Origin: Ralstonia pickettii
GTDB taxonomy: Bacteria; Pseudomonadota; Gammaproteobacteria; Burkholderiales; Burkholderiaceae
Direction of reading: 5' to 3'
Length of the DNA: 64,000 nt
Assembly (NCBI RefSeq): GCF_000607165.1
Contig: NZ_JFZG01000038.1
Location: forward strand, 24,958-88,957
In this document: positions 40,241 to 49,486 of the stretch, in pieces
Position numbering within the stretch: the stretch's first letter is position 1
Layout of the letters: every line of letters begins with the position of its first letter
Translations under genes and position numbers: made by a program
The notes under the pieces: model-generated
What the model was told of the DNA's origin: nothing
The model's input: the letters and a program-made list of their open reading frames with translations, nothing else
The model's database searches: none

Positions 40241-40872
40241 GCCAGGAACAGCCGCACAAGCCGCAGCTATGGGTTGTCGCAGGCCCCAATGGGGCGGGCA
40301 AAACAACTCTCACTGGACAGCATTTCGCAGGGCGTGTCGTTGTCGTCAACCCTGACGATATCGCGCTTCGCATCAATCCCCACCACAACGGATCTCCGGC
40401 AGTCATGGTGCAGGCCGGCCGTGAAGCCATCAAGCAGCGTGAGTCGCTTCTTTCACAGAAGGCTAGCTTCGCGGTTGAGACAACGCTAACTGGCAAGGGC
40501 GAGCTGGACCTGATGCGCCGTGCCTCGGCGCAGGGGTACAAAGTCAACCTCTTCTTTGTCGGGTTGGACAGCGCGCAGCTTTCGGCCGGCCGCGTCGCGC
40601 AGCGTGTTCGGAGCGGTGGCCACCCTGTCCCTTTGGACGATATTTTCCGTCGTTTCGATCGCAGCTTGGCGAACTTGTCTGCCGCCTTGCCTATGGCCGA
40701 TCGTGCTTTCGTGCTCGATAACAGTGGCCTTCGGCGTCAGCTTCTTCTCTCCGTGGAGAACGGTCGCGTCAAGCACTTCACCAAACAGTTGCCACCGTGG
40801 GCGCAAACAGCCATCCCGGCCGCCATGCAGACGGTGGCGAGCAACCATCGCTCCCATTCTCTCAAGCCATGA
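40237..40872 (+). CDS. Zeta-family toxin (UDP-sugar kinase)
   Basis: 211 residues from GTG 40237. Walker A VVAGPNGAGKTTLT near residue 16, NPDDIALRIN and ASFAVETTLTGK are the zeta/PezT core. Zeta toxins phosphorylate UDP-N-acetylglucosamine and block cell-wall synthesis. The 4-nt overlaps with both neighbours make it part of a chain that ends with the replication gene. Confidence 0.85.
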   Translation: MSQEQPHKPQLWVVAGPNGAGKTTLTGQHFAGRVVVVNPDDIALRINPHHNGSPAVMVQAGREAIKQRESLLSQKASFAVETTLTGKGELDLMRRASAQGYKVNLFFVGLDSAQLSAGRVAQRVRSGGHPVPLDDIFRRFDRSLANLSAALPMADRAFVLDNSGLRRQLLLSVENGRVKHFTKQLPPWAQTAIPAAMQTVASNHRSHSLKP

Positions 40873-41495
40873 GAAAGATCGGATACGCCCGTGTCGGGTC
40901 ATTCGACAAAGGCACCAACACAGAAGCCCAGCGGCTTGCTGATGCCGGATGTAGTGAAGTCTTCAAGGACACCGATTGTGGGCCTGGCGCGGCCAGGCCG
41001 TCGCTCGATGAGGCTTTGTCGAAATTGCGTGCCGGCGATACGCTCGTTGTGTGCGCATTGAGCCGGCCGGCGAAGTCCATCAAGCATCTGATGGAGCTGG
41101 CAACCGAGCTGGAAAAGCGCGGTGCCCATTTGTGCAGTCTGGACGAGGGTATCGACACCGCCAAGGGGCCGGGGCGCTCGATCTTATCGACGCTGGCTAC
41201 CTTGGGGTGCATGGAGCGTGATCTTGCGCGTGAGCGGGCCTTGGAGGGTCTTAACGGCGCGCGTGCACGTGGACGCAATGGCGGGAAGAAAGAAAGTCTG
41301 TCCGAGCAGGAGCAGGCCCTACTTGTGCGACGGCGCACGGAGGGCGCAAGCGTGCAAGACATGTGCAGCGAGTTTGGCATTGCCAAGGCCACTTACTACC
41401 GATACGTGCACAAGCTTGTCGCGGTAGACACGAAGAATCACTACGGCTTGCAGAAAAGCGAAGCCACGCCCCTTGGAGAAGGAGCAGAACAATGA
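40869..41495 (+). CDS. Serine resolvase family protein lacking the canonical catalytic serine
   Basis: 208 residues with the resolvase fold (GYARVGSFDKGTN, AGDTLVVCALSRPAKSIKHL, LARERALEGLNGARARGRNG) and a C-terminal Hin-type HTH (SVQDMCSEFGIAKATYYRYV). Relative to gamma-delta resolvase, residue 10 is Gly instead of the nucleophilic Ser, with Ser at 11; the second Arg of the DRLGR motif is Lys. It may be inactive for recombination and act as a DNA-binding regulator, or use Ser11. Its stop overlaps rep by 4 nt. Confidence 0.75.
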   Translation: MRKIGYARVGSFDKGTNTEAQRLADAGCSEVFKDTDCGPGAARPSLDEALSKLRAGDTLVVCALSRPAKSIKHLMELATELEKRGAHLCSLDEGIDTAKGPGRSILSTLATLGCMERDLARERALEGLNGARARGRNGGKKESLSEQEQALLVRRRTEGASVQDMCSEFGIAKATYYRYVHKLVAVDTKNHYGLQKSEATPLGEGAEQ

Positions 41496-42430
41496 ACGAC
41501 GCCATGCAAGACCACCTGATCGTTGTCGACGCGGCTAGCTCGGTGACGCATCGTCAGAGGCGGTTGATCGAGGATGCGCTAGAAATTGAAGCGGAAGACG
41601 CCCGCGAGGCGGGAGCGCTGGGCTACATGGCCCGTGCATTGGCGCAAGCCACCCTGCCCCACACCGACCCGAAATTGCCGCCTGGAAGCCTCTACACGCG
41701 CGATACAGGGCGGCTTACGCTGACTGTGGCCCCCACCAGCAAGAAGCATGGGATTCCCTACGGCACAATTCCGCGCGTCGTAATGGCTTGGATTTGTACC
41801 GAGGCATGGCTGAAGAAGGACCGTGTTCTGTCTCTTGGACACTCTCAAAAGGAGTTTCTGGAGAAGATCAAGATGAACAACAACGGAGCGGAGATTAAGC
41901 GCTTCCGTGAACAGGTGTTGAGGCTGTTCAAGTCCGTTATCTCGGTGGAATACTCGGACGATCGCGAGGGAGACCTTTCGGCGCGGCTGATGATTTCCGA
42001 CAAGTCGCACGTCTTCTGGCACCCGAAGCAGGACGATCAGCGAGCCTTGTGGGAAAGCTCGCTAGAACTGTCGGAGGGCTTCTACAAGGAGATTGTCTCG
42101 GCACCAGTGCCGATTGACCTCCGGGTGTTCCACTCGCTCAGCAAATCGCCTCTGGCGATGGACATTTACACCTGGCTCACCTATCGCATGTTCGTGCTGC
42201 GCAAATCCGGCCGGCCCTACGTCCATGTGCCGTGGGCTGGCATCAAGGCGCAGTTCGGTTCGGGCTACGAAGACAGTGAAAAGGGCATGAGTAATTTCCG
42301 GTCTAAGTTCAAGACGCGGCTCAAGGAGGTGCTGTTGTACTACCCTGAAGCCAGGGACCACATCGATGAGAACAAGGAATGTCTGATCCTGACGCCGGCA
42401 AAGCTCCACATCTCACCGCGCATCAAATAG
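41492..42430 (+). CDS. repA: Plasmid replication initiator (RepA_C family)
   Basis: 312 residues. The body (KKHGIPYGTIPRVVMAWICT, SPLAMDIYTWLTYRMFVLRK, VHVPWAGIKAQFGSGYEDSE) matches the RepA_C family of broad-host proteobacterial plasmids (winged-helix initiator). It is the last gene of the antitoxin-toxin-resolvase-rep chain and is followed by a terminator. No iteron array was found in the 100 bp downstream or directly upstream; the origin is not located. Confidence 0.85.
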   Translation: MNDAMQDHLIVVDAASSVTHRQRRLIEDALEIEAEDAREAGALGYMARALAQATLPHTDPKLPPGSLYTRDTGRLTLTVAPTSKKHGIPYGTIPRVVMAWICTEAWLKKDRVLSLGHSQKEFLEKIKMNNNGAEIKRFREQVLRLFKSVISVEYSDDREGDLSARLMISDKSHVFWHPKQDDQRALWESSLELSEGFYKEIVSAPVPIDLRVFHSLSKSPLAMDIYTWLTYRMFVLRKSGRPYVHVPWAGIKAQFGSGYEDSEKGMSNFRSKFKTRLKEVLLYYPEARDHIDENKECLILTPAKLHISPRIK

Positions 42431-42452
42431 TTGCGTGTCGTACCAAACGAAC

Positions 42453-42478
42453 AAGGCCCCATGACGGGGCCTTTTTTT
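42453..42478 (+). terminator. Terminator after repA
   Basis: AGGCCCC-ATGAC-GGGGCCT followed by seven T in all. Confidence 0.9.
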
Positions 42479-42530
42479 ATGCGCCCGATGCCGGCCGCGA
42501 TGAGTGAGTGGCGGCCGCTGCGCCGTCGTC

Positions 42531-42908
42531 TCATGCGCCTGGCAGCGTTGGCGGTAGCACTCGCGCGGCGATGGATGTTCCGGCGCGCAAGACTCGCACG
42601 TCGACGTGCGCTGGTACGCGCGCCCATGTCGTCGTTGTCACCATCCCTAGATCGCGAAGTTTTGTTACAGCAACATGCAGCGTATCGCCGTGGAACTCAC
42701 TAGGGCTCATGGCCGCGTACCGAAGCGCAGCCGCTTCCAGCTCCGGCCATAACTCGCGCGGTGCAGTGACGACATTCCTTGGCGCGCGTAGAGGCCCAGG
42801 GGCTGCATCATGCGCAATGCCGGCCGCGACTACGAGCGCTGCCCCGAGCAGGGGTAATCGTACTTCTCGTGCAAAATCTGGCGGTTTCCCGGCAAAGCCT
42901 TTTTTCAT
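42531..42908 (-). CDS. Unknown protein, 125 aa
   Basis: ATG 42908 is preceded on the - strand by TGGAAAGCCTT. The product begins MKKGFAGKPPDFAREVRLPL, then a hydrophobic stretch (LGAALVVAAGIA) and a soluble domain with AALRYAAMSPSEFHGDTLHV. It is probably membrane-anchored or exported. It lies between repA and the transposase; whether it belongs to the plasmid or the transposon is unclear. Confidence 0.5.
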   Translation of the reverse strand: MKKGFAGKPPDFAREVRLPLLGAALVVAAGIAHDAAPGPLRAPRNVVTAPRELWPELEAAALRYAAMSPSEFHGDTLHVAVTKLRDLGMVTTTTWARVPAHVDVRVLRAGTSIAARVLPPTLPGA

Positions 42909-43015
42909 AAGGCTTTCCAGGTGATTCCGACTATTGTCTGCTGCCTTCCGGCGTCTTCGGGAGTACGATGTCCGCCCCGCGATTTCGGATCGCGTCACCT
43001 GAACGGGGGCGGAAG

Positions 43016-45943
43016 ATGTCGGACTTGCAATTTCGCTATGTGGGAAAGGACTGCTTACCGGCCCGCTTATCCGAGTTCGATATCGATCATTACTTTGCCT
43101 TGACCGGCAGCGATATCGCCGCGATTAACAACAAGTTCCGACGGGACGGGCGAGCCGGCGCCGCCATTCAGCTGGTTTTCCTGCGTGCTAGCGGCCGCAC
43201 CCTCGACCAGCTCAATACCCTACCCCGGCAGTTGCTGCGCTACGTCGGCGACAAGCTCGGCTTGCCAACCCCGACCATTGCGTCACTACGCACAATCTAC
43301 CAACGCTACAAGACGCTTTACGAGCATCAGGTCTGGGCTTGCGATTACCTCGGCCTGAGGCGGCTGGATGAAGACCAGTGGACGGGCCTCGAAGCCTGGA
43401 TGCGGCAGGACGCCACCGAATCGCTGTCGCTGGACGAGCTGGTCCAGCACGCCAACTACTGGCTGTACGAACGGCGGATTCTGATCCCTTCCACGCGCGC
43501 GTTGCAGGACTTGGCGCGTTCCATTTGGGCGAGCATCGAGCGTGACCTGCTGGCCACGATTGAAGCGGTCGTGCCCATGGAGCAGGTTGCGCGGGCTGAG
43601 GCCGCTGTATTTGCCCAGCATGCGGCCTCCAGTTCGACCGTGCTGGAATGGCTCAAGACGCCGCCCGCACGCCACAGCCCGTCCACCATGAGCGAGACGC
43701 TGGACAAAATCCGCTTTCTCAAAGGACTGGGCGCGCATACCTGGGCGTTGGATGGCATCCCGATCGAGAAACAACGCGCCTATGGCCAGCGCGTCCAGGC
43801 CCGCCGTCCTGCCAAGATCCGCGAACTGAAAACGTCCACGCGCACCATCGAACTGTTGTTCTTCCTGCGTGTGACCCTGCTGGAGTTGACGGACGCGATG
43901 GCCTACCAGGCCGGACGCCGCGTCTCCGATCTCATCAGGCAGGCCTACAACAAGACCACTACGAAGCAAGCGCGCTCGGCGCTCCAATACCGGCAGCAAC
44001 TGGTCGAGATCAAGGGGCTGGTTGACGACGACAGTCGCTCGGCCGAAGCGCGCCTGGCAGACATCGGCCAGCTGCTCGAAGGCCTGTCTGCCAAGCCCAC
44101 CGCAAGCCATGCCGCGAGCGTGCGCGAAACACTCACAGAAGATCACCACCGCATCCGCAACCTGCTGGCGCCCCTGCGGGAATTGGAGCTGGCCGGAAAC
44201 GGCAACGAGCCGGTCATGCGGCAGCTTGAGGTCATCGGCAAGCTGTACGAACATGGTGCGACGGAACTGCCGCCCGATTGCAATGTGCCGGTGAGCGCAA
44301 GCTGGCGTGATTTGGTCGATGGCGAAGATCGTAAGCGCGCGCTGCGCGCGATGGAAGCCTGCGCGATCACGGGCTTGCGCAAAGCTCTGCGCCGCGGCAC
44401 GGTCTGGATCAGCCACAGCCTGTCGTTCCGGGAGCGCGATCAGTTGCTGATCCCGCCGACACAGTGGGAATCGGAGCGGGACCGGTATCTGTCCTCGATC
44501 GGTTTGCCGAACCAGGCTGACACCTACCTCAACCGCCTCACGGATCATCTGAAGGCAGGTCTTGCGGCGCTGGACGAGGCCCGCGAGGCGGGTCACTTCA
44601 CGATGGATGCGAACGGTGTGTTGCATCTGTCGCCGCTGGACGCGGCCCCAACCGACGGTGTACCCACGCGTACACGTGATCTGCTCTTCAAGGACATTGG
44701 CAGCGCGCAGTTTGCCGACATGATCCTGGAGATGGATGCCCGTACGAATTTCAGCGAGGTGCTGCTCGCACGCAAGGCGCGCGATGCGCACGAGTTGATC
44801 TCGCTCTACGCTGCATTGATCGCCCACGGTACCGAACTGGATGCCAAGGGTGTGGCGGCCATGATCCCGCAATTGGACACGGCGCACGTCTCTACTGCGA
44901 TGCGCGCGTTGGAGATGCCGGGGCGGCTGCGCCGCGCGAATGAGCGCGTGGTGGAGTTCCAACGCACGCACGCGATCACCGAGCTGTGGGGAACCGGTCA
45001 GCAGGCGTCGAGCGACTCGATGAGCCTGGATACCTCACCCCACTTGTTTTACGCACGCGCCGATCCGCGCCGGCGCACCCATGCGGTTGGCATCTACACC
45101 CACGTGCTGGACCAGCACGGTATCGCGTACAACCAGCCCATGGTGCTCAACGAGCGGCAGACCGGCGTAGCGATCGAAGGCGTGCTGCGCCACAACGAGA
45201 CCCGTACCGGCGGCGGGCTCCTCCGGCTCGCGGTCGATACGCACGGCTATACGAACGTGGGGATGGCGGTGGCCAAATTGCTCGGCTTTGACCTGTGCCC
45301 ATGGCTTCGCAACCTGTCCGAGCGCAAGCTGTACGTGCCGCGTGGGCTGCTAGTGAGCGACGGCTTGTCGGCCGCAGCGTCTCACGAGATCTCGCTCAAG
45401 ACTATTCGTGAGGGCTGGGATGGGTTGCTGCGCTTGGTGGCGTCAATCTATTCGGGACGCGTGAGTGCGATTGTCGCGCTGCAGCGCTTCGGCAGCGCCG
45501 CCCAAGGCGACCCCATCCACAAAGCTGCGGATCACCTGGGCAAACTGCTGCGCACGCTGTTCCTGTGCGACTTCTTCAGCAATGCGGAGTTTCGCCGCGA
45601 GTTGCGCACCCTGCTCAATCGGGGTGAGTCGGTCCACCAGCTTCAGCGGGCCATCTATTCCAGCAAGGTGGCACATGACCGCGGGCGCCGTCAGGACGAA
45701 ATGATCGCGATTTCCGGATCGCTGACCCTACTGACGAACCTGGTGATTGCCTGGAACACGCAGCGTATGCAGGCCACGGTCGATGCGTGGCGCCGCAAGG
45801 GGCTGCGCGTCGAAGACGACTGGCTGCGCCGCATGGGCCCGGCCCACTTCGCGCATGTGAATTTCCGGGGCATCCTGAGTTTCCCGATCCACCAGTACCA
45901 GGACACCCTGCTGGAGGCAGCGCCTCGCCGGCGTGCGGGATAA
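43016..45943 (+). CDS. tnpA: Tn3-family transposase
   Basis: 975 residues from ATG 43016, chosen over 42968 because GGGGGCGGAAG precedes it. The N-terminus MSDLQFRYVGKDCLPARLSE is typical of the family. The C-terminal DDE domain shows LAVDTHGYTNVGMAVAKLLG, LCPWLRNLSERKLYVP, GESVHQLQRAI and the WNTQRM motif near the end. It catalyses replicative transposition. Unusually, its 3' end faces a convergent recombinase gene 25 bp away rather than a transposon end. Confidence 0.92.
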   Translation: MSDLQFRYVGKDCLPARLSEFDIDHYFALTGSDIAAINNKFRRDGRAGAAIQLVFLRASGRTLDQLNTLPRQLLRYVGDKLGLPTPTIASLRTIYQRYKTLYEHQVWACDYLGLRRLDEDQWTGLEAWMRQDATESLSLDELVQHANYWLYERRILIPSTRALQDLARSIWASIERDLLATIEAVVPMEQVARAEAAVFAQHAASSSTVLEWLKTPPARHSPSTMSETLDKIRFLKGLGAHTWALDGIPIEKQRAYGQRVQARRPAKIRELKTSTRTIELLFFLRVTLLELTDAMAYQAGRRVSDLIRQAYNKTTTKQARSALQYRQQLVEIKGLVDDDSRSAEARLADIGQLLEGLSAKPTASHAASVRETLTEDHHRIRNLLAPLRELELAGNGNEPVMRQLEVIGKLYEHGATELPPDCNVPVSASWRDLVDGEDRKRALRAMEACAITGLRKALRRGTVWISHSLSFRERDQLLIPPTQWESERDRYLSSIGLPNQADTYLNRLTDHLKAGLAALDEAREAGHFTMDANGVLHLSPLDAAPTDGVPTRTRDLLFKDIGSAQFADMILEMDARTNFSEVLLARKARDAHELISLYAALIAHGTELDAKGVAAMIPQLDTAHVSTAMRALEMPGRLRRANERVVEFQRTHAITELWGTGQQASSDSMSLDTSPHLFYARADPRRRTHAVGIYTHVLDQHGIAYNQPMVLNERQTGVAIEGVLRHNETRTGGGLLRLAVDTHGYTNVGMAVAKLLGFDLCPWLRNLSERKLYVPRGLLVSDGLSAAASHEISLKTIREGWDGLLRLVASIYSGRVSAIVALQRFGSAAQGDPIHKAADHLGKLLRTLFLCDFFSNAEFRRELRTLLNRGESVHQLQRAIYSSKVAHDRGRRQDEMIAISGSLTLLTNLVIAWNTQRMQATVDAWRRKGLRVEDDWLRRMGPAHFAHVNFRGILSFPIHQYQDTLLEAAPRRRAG

Positions 45944-45968
45944 TGGCAATTCGCAAGTCCCAGGCTGA

Positions 45969-47267
45969 TTAGCTCCAGTGGGTATCGGTCACCGGATCGT
46001 GCAGCGTCACCTCGACAAAGCAGTTGCACAGGTCCGCCTGGTCGTGCATCTCCGCAATCAGTTCCGCGATGGCCTGTTCCAGTTCGGGGCCAGCGGCAAA
46101 CGGCATCACGATCTCGTATTCGGTGCGGGGGCCCTCCAGCGGCCGCATTTGGTACTGGGCCAAGCAGCACTGCTCAATCCAGCGACGCGCCTTGGACTTG
46201 CCGCGCACGAACTTGCTGTTGCGCTCGATATAGAGGCGCACGATCAAGCGCGTCTGAGCCACGGGCTTGGGCACAGCCATGGGGCGCTGCTCCGTCGATG
46301 CGGGTGGGATGGCCCGCGGTGGCATAGGTGCTGCAGGCGGCGCCAGCGCCGATTCGATACGGTGTTGTGCGAATGGGTCTGCCGCGTCAATGTAGCGCAT
46401 GGCGGAGCGGACATCCTTCCAGCCGACGTACTCCATCAGCATCTTGAGATCCCACTGGTTCGCGTTGGCCCAGGAGGCAAAGCCGCGCCGCAGCGAGTGA
46501 CTGCTATAGCGAGCCGCCTCGGGCAGGCCGGCTTCCTGGAACAACGTTCGCAACAAGGGCACGACGCTGGCGGCCTGCAGCCCGGCGTCGGCGATCTTCC
46601 CCCAGCGATCGATGCGCCGAAAAACCGGACCCCGCGTCAAGCCGGATGCGGCCAGCCATGCCTCGTAGGCCGCCACCGGGCACAGACGCGACAAGGCCGG
46701 TGCCCGGTGCGTCGTACCAACGTGGTCTGTCTTGGTGCGCGGCAGGAAGATGGTCATGCCGCGCCCAGGTTCGACGGTGATGTGCTCGATCTGCAGCCGG
46801 CTCAGTTCGTCCGATCGGAAACCCCGCCAGAAGCCGATCAGCACCAGCGCCTTGTTACGGGTGTGGACCTGGAGTTGACGGCCCGCATTTGCCACCGTAG
46901 CTGTGGCGATCTGGGCATCGAGCCACGCGACCAATCGCTCCAGTTGCATGAGTTGCAGCGGTTTGGCGCGCCGCTCCTGGGCAGGGTGCAGTGCCTGGAT
47001 GCCCTTGAGCACCTTCCGCACGTGTGGCGCCCGGGTCGGGTCGGGGAAACCCTGTGAAACGTGCCACTGCCCGATCGCAGCAAGGCGCTGACGCAGCGTG
47101 TTGATGGCAAGCGTCTGCGCGTGGTCGGCCAGGTAGCGCGCAATGCTGTCGGCGCTCGCCGGCAGGAAGCCTCCCCACTCGACCTCGAAATGCCGAATGG
47201 CCGATTGGTAGCTGCGCCGCGTGTTATCGCGGGTCGCGGCTTCGAGATAGCGGTCAATATCCGGCAT
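45969..47267 (-). CDS. Tyrosine recombinase (TnpS/TnpI-like) with long C-terminal extension
   Basis: 432 residues. The catalytic domain shows LIGFWRGFRSDELSRL (Arg I), SSHSLRRGFASWA (HxxR) and VGWKDVRSAMRYID (Tyr). About 110 further residues follow the catalytic Tyr, making it longer than the about 320-residue TnpS. It is expected to resolve transposition cointegrates. It starts only 6 bp after the stop of the CnrT-like gene, so it has no promoter or resolution site of its own in front and seems to be transcribed with the resistance operon. Confidence 0.8.
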   Translation of the reverse strand: MPDIDRYLEAATRDNTRRSYQSAIRHFEVEWGGFLPASADSIARYLADHAQTLAINTLRQRLAAIGQWHVSQGFPDPTRAPHVRKVLKGIQALHPAQERRAKPLQLMQLERLVAWLDAQIATATVANAGRQLQVHTRNKALVLIGFWRGFRSDELSRLQIEHITVEPGRGMTIFLPRTKTDHVGTTHRAPALSRLCPVAAYEAWLAASGLTRGPVFRRIDRWGKIADAGLQAASVVPLLRTLFQEAGLPEAARYSSHSLRRGFASWANANQWDLKMLMEYVGWKDVRSAMRYIDAADPFAQHRIESALAPPAAPMPPRAIPPASTEQRPMAVPKPVAQTRLIVRLYIERNSKFVRGKSKARRWIEQCCLAQYQMRPLEGPRTEYEIVMPFAAGPELEQAIAELIAEMHDQADLCNCFVEVTLHDPVTDTHWS

Positions 47268-47273
47268 CGCGCC

Positions 47274-48332
47274 CTAGTGCGTATGACGATGGTGGATGTC
47301 CGGATAATGCGGGTGTTTGTGGACCAGCACCTCATGCTTGTGCGCATGCACGTGTGGCTCCTTGCCATCCCACGGGAAATCGTGCTCATGCTGGTGGTGC
47401 TCGTCGTGTCGATGCGCATGCATGTGCTCCATGGGCTCGTGCACGTGCTCATGCTCGTGCCGCTCGCGCAGATGCAGCCAGACCCCTAGCGCCATCAGCG
47501 CCGCAGCGATCCAGAACAGAATGCCGGGAACCTCAGGCCAGATGAGGAATGAAATCACGACGCCGAACAGCGGCGCGACCGAGAAGTACGCTCCGGTGCG
47601 CGCGGTGCCCAGATGTCGCAGCGCGACCACGAATAGCGCCAGGCTAATCCCATAGCCAGCAAAGCCGACCACCATGGCCGCGACAAGAGGCAACGCAGCC
47701 GGCAGCGCATTGCCGGCCACCAGTGCGAAGCCAGTATTGCAGGTGCCGGCCACCAAGCCTTTCAGGCAGGCGATCAACACCGCATCGTTGGACGAGACGT
47801 TACGCGTCAGATTGTTGTCGATCGCCCAGCAGGCACAGGCGGCAACGATCAACAAGGCGCCCGGTGACAGGCTCGCCGCATCGGGTTGCCACGACAGCAG
47901 CACGCCGCCCGCGACGATGGCGACCATCCCGAGAACGATTTGCCGGTCGGCGTTTTCCTTGAATATGATCCACGCCACCAGCGCGGTGAAAACCCCTTCG
48001 ACGTTCAGCAATAGCGACGCGGGCGCGGCGCCCGTGTGAGTCAACCCCGTCATCAGGAGTGCTGGCCCCGCCACGCCGCCGGCGACAATCGCGCCCAGCA
48101 GCCAGGGAATCTCACCCCGAGGAATGGCAGGCCCAGGCTGTGCCGCCTCGCTGGCTGTCCTGGTCAGCCGCCTGAATAGCAGAACACCCGCCAAGCCAAG
48201 GCCACTTCCCAGATAGAGCAGTCCCGCCAGCAGGATCGGTGAAACCGCGCCAGTCAGGGTCTTAGCCAAGGGCGTGCTTGCGCCGAACAGCAGTGCGGCT
48301 GCCAGGGCTGGGGTTGCGGAGCGGAGGGACAT
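47274..48332 (-). CDS. cnrT: CnrT-like EamA/DMT nickel exporter with His-rich tail
   Basis: 352 residues with about ten transmembrane helices in two EamA repeats (NVEGVFTALVAWIIFKENAD is the repeat signature) and a C-terminal 60-residue tail with more than 20 His (EHEHVHEPMEHMHAHRHDEH...). The length and the family match CnrT of C. metallidurans, which lies directly after cnrA there. Here it is about 8 kb from cnrA, with the chr genes in between. The tail probably binds Ni or Co on the cytoplasmic side. Confidence 0.75.
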   Translation of the reverse strand: MSLRSATPALAAALLFGASTPLAKTLTGAVSPILLAGLLYLGSGLGLAGVLLFRRLTRTASEAAQPGPAIPRGEIPWLLGAIVAGGVAGPALLMTGLTHTGAAPASLLLNVEGVFTALVAWIIFKENADRQIVLGMVAIVAGGVLLSWQPDAASLSPGALLIVAACACWAIDNNLTRNVSSNDAVLIACLKGLVAGTCNTGFALVAGNALPAALPLVAAMVVGFAGYGISLALFVVALRHLGTARTGAYFSVAPLFGVVISFLIWPEVPGILFWIAAALMALGVWLHLRERHEHEHVHEPMEHMHAHRHDEHHQHEHDFPWDGKEPHVHAHKHEVLVHKHPHYPDIHHRHTH

Positions 48333-48386
48333 GTCGACAATCGTGGTTGAGCGCGGGCTCGACTATTGTCGCGCGTTCGGCGTGCG

Positions 48387-49427
48387 TCAGGTGTCGGGCT
48401 TCAAGACACGCATCACCGGATGATGGTCGATGTCCGGCAGGGGAAGATAAATCTCATGCGTGGCGGGATCGATCGCCAAGCTGTGCGCATTCGGCCCCAC
48501 CCAACCTTCGCCGATCTTGGCCACTCCGGCTGCCTCAACCTTAAAGATCGTCAAGACGCCGGATTCGCTAGCGACATACAACCATCCGAGCGCCGCGTCG
48601 TAGGCCACGACGTCGGGCGTCTGTCCAACCCCGAAGCTTGCAACCACCTGTCTGGTGTTCAGGCTCAACACCAGCAAGCGACTGTCGCCCTCGCACGCGA
48701 TAAACGCCAGTCGCAGCTTGGGCACGATCAGCAGCCCATGGTTTCCTTCGGCACCGGGCAATGGGATGCGATCCACGACTTGATCGGTGCGCGGGTCGAT
48801 CTCGGCCAAGATCCCCCGTCCCTGGACGTTGACGAGGATGTGCTTCGAAACCGGGTCATACTGCGTGTTCCCAACGGCGCCGCCCAGCGCGATCGTCGTT
48901 ATTCGCTGGCTGGTGCGGGCATCAATTACCGTTTCCGTGTTACCGGTCTCATCGGAAACATACAGCTTGCCGAGTTCCGGGGCGTAGGCGACGCCGTCAG
49001 GATAGATGCCTCCCGGAATACGGGCGACGATTCTCAGCGTCGCGGCGTCGATTGCCACGATTTCGTCGGTCCCCGTCGCGGAGGCATACACACGGTCGAG
49101 CTCCGGAACGGCCAACGTGCCATGGACATGACGGATGTTGCTGATCGTGGCCAGCACCCCTTTGGTTTTGGTGTCCACGACAACCACCGCGCTATCCCCG
49201 AGGTGGGCGACAAACAGCCGCGACCTGGTCGGGTCCAAGCTGAGGTAGTCCCAGCGCGTCGTGGCGCCAGGTAACGGATAGTCGCCCACATGTCGCAACG
49301 GCAGTGTCCCGGCCGGCCTTTGCGTTGCCGCACTGACGGTAAGTGCCAAACCGAGTGCGAGGGTGGCAAGTGCGAGTACGCACCTGAATGACGTGCAGCC
49401 TTCGAGTATCGGCGATCGGGTGTGCAT
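48387..49427 (-). CDS. Exported YncE-like beta-propeller protein
   Basis: 346 residues from ATG 49427, which gives a clean signal peptide (CVLALATLALGLALTVSAAT); GTG 49490 overlaps the previous stop and is an alternative. Repeats such as RLFVAHLGDSAVVVVDTKTK, YASATGTDEIVAIDAATLRI and KLYVSDETGNTETVIDARTS are YVTN-type blades of a seven-bladed propeller. Periplasmic; it belongs to the accessory chromate genes by position, with no known reaction. Confidence 0.75.
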   Translation of the reverse strand: MHTRSPILEGCTSFRCVLALATLALGLALTVSAATQRPAGTLPLRHVGDYPLPGATTRWDYLSLDPTRSRLFVAHLGDSAVVVVDTKTKGVLATISNIRHVHGTLAVPELDRVYASATGTDEIVAIDAATLRIVARIPGGIYPDGVAYAPELGKLYVSDETGNTETVIDARTSQRITTIALGGAVGNTQYDPVSKHILVNVQGRGILAEIDPRTDQVVDRIPLPGAEGNHGLLIVPKLRLAFIACEGDSRLLVLSLNTRQVVASFGVGQTPDVVAYDAALGWLYVASESGVLTIFKVEAAGVAKIGEGWVGPNAHSLAIDPATHEIYLPLPDIDHHPVMRVLKPDT

Positions 49428-49486
49428 GGCTCTCAAAGTTTTGAGGACCGCAGACAAGCGCGGGGACCGGACATGCTGGCCCGCGC

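Noticed and set aside
42431..42530. Iteron origin directly behind repA
   Set aside because: Only a terminator and no repeated 15-25 bp units are visible there.
42909..43015. Terminal inverted repeat of the Tn3 element starting GGGG
   Set aside because: GGGG tracts occur, but no 38-bp repeat can be matched without the other end, which lies outside the window.
43286..44971. 561-residue - strand frame
   Set aside because: Antisense to the transposase core domains.
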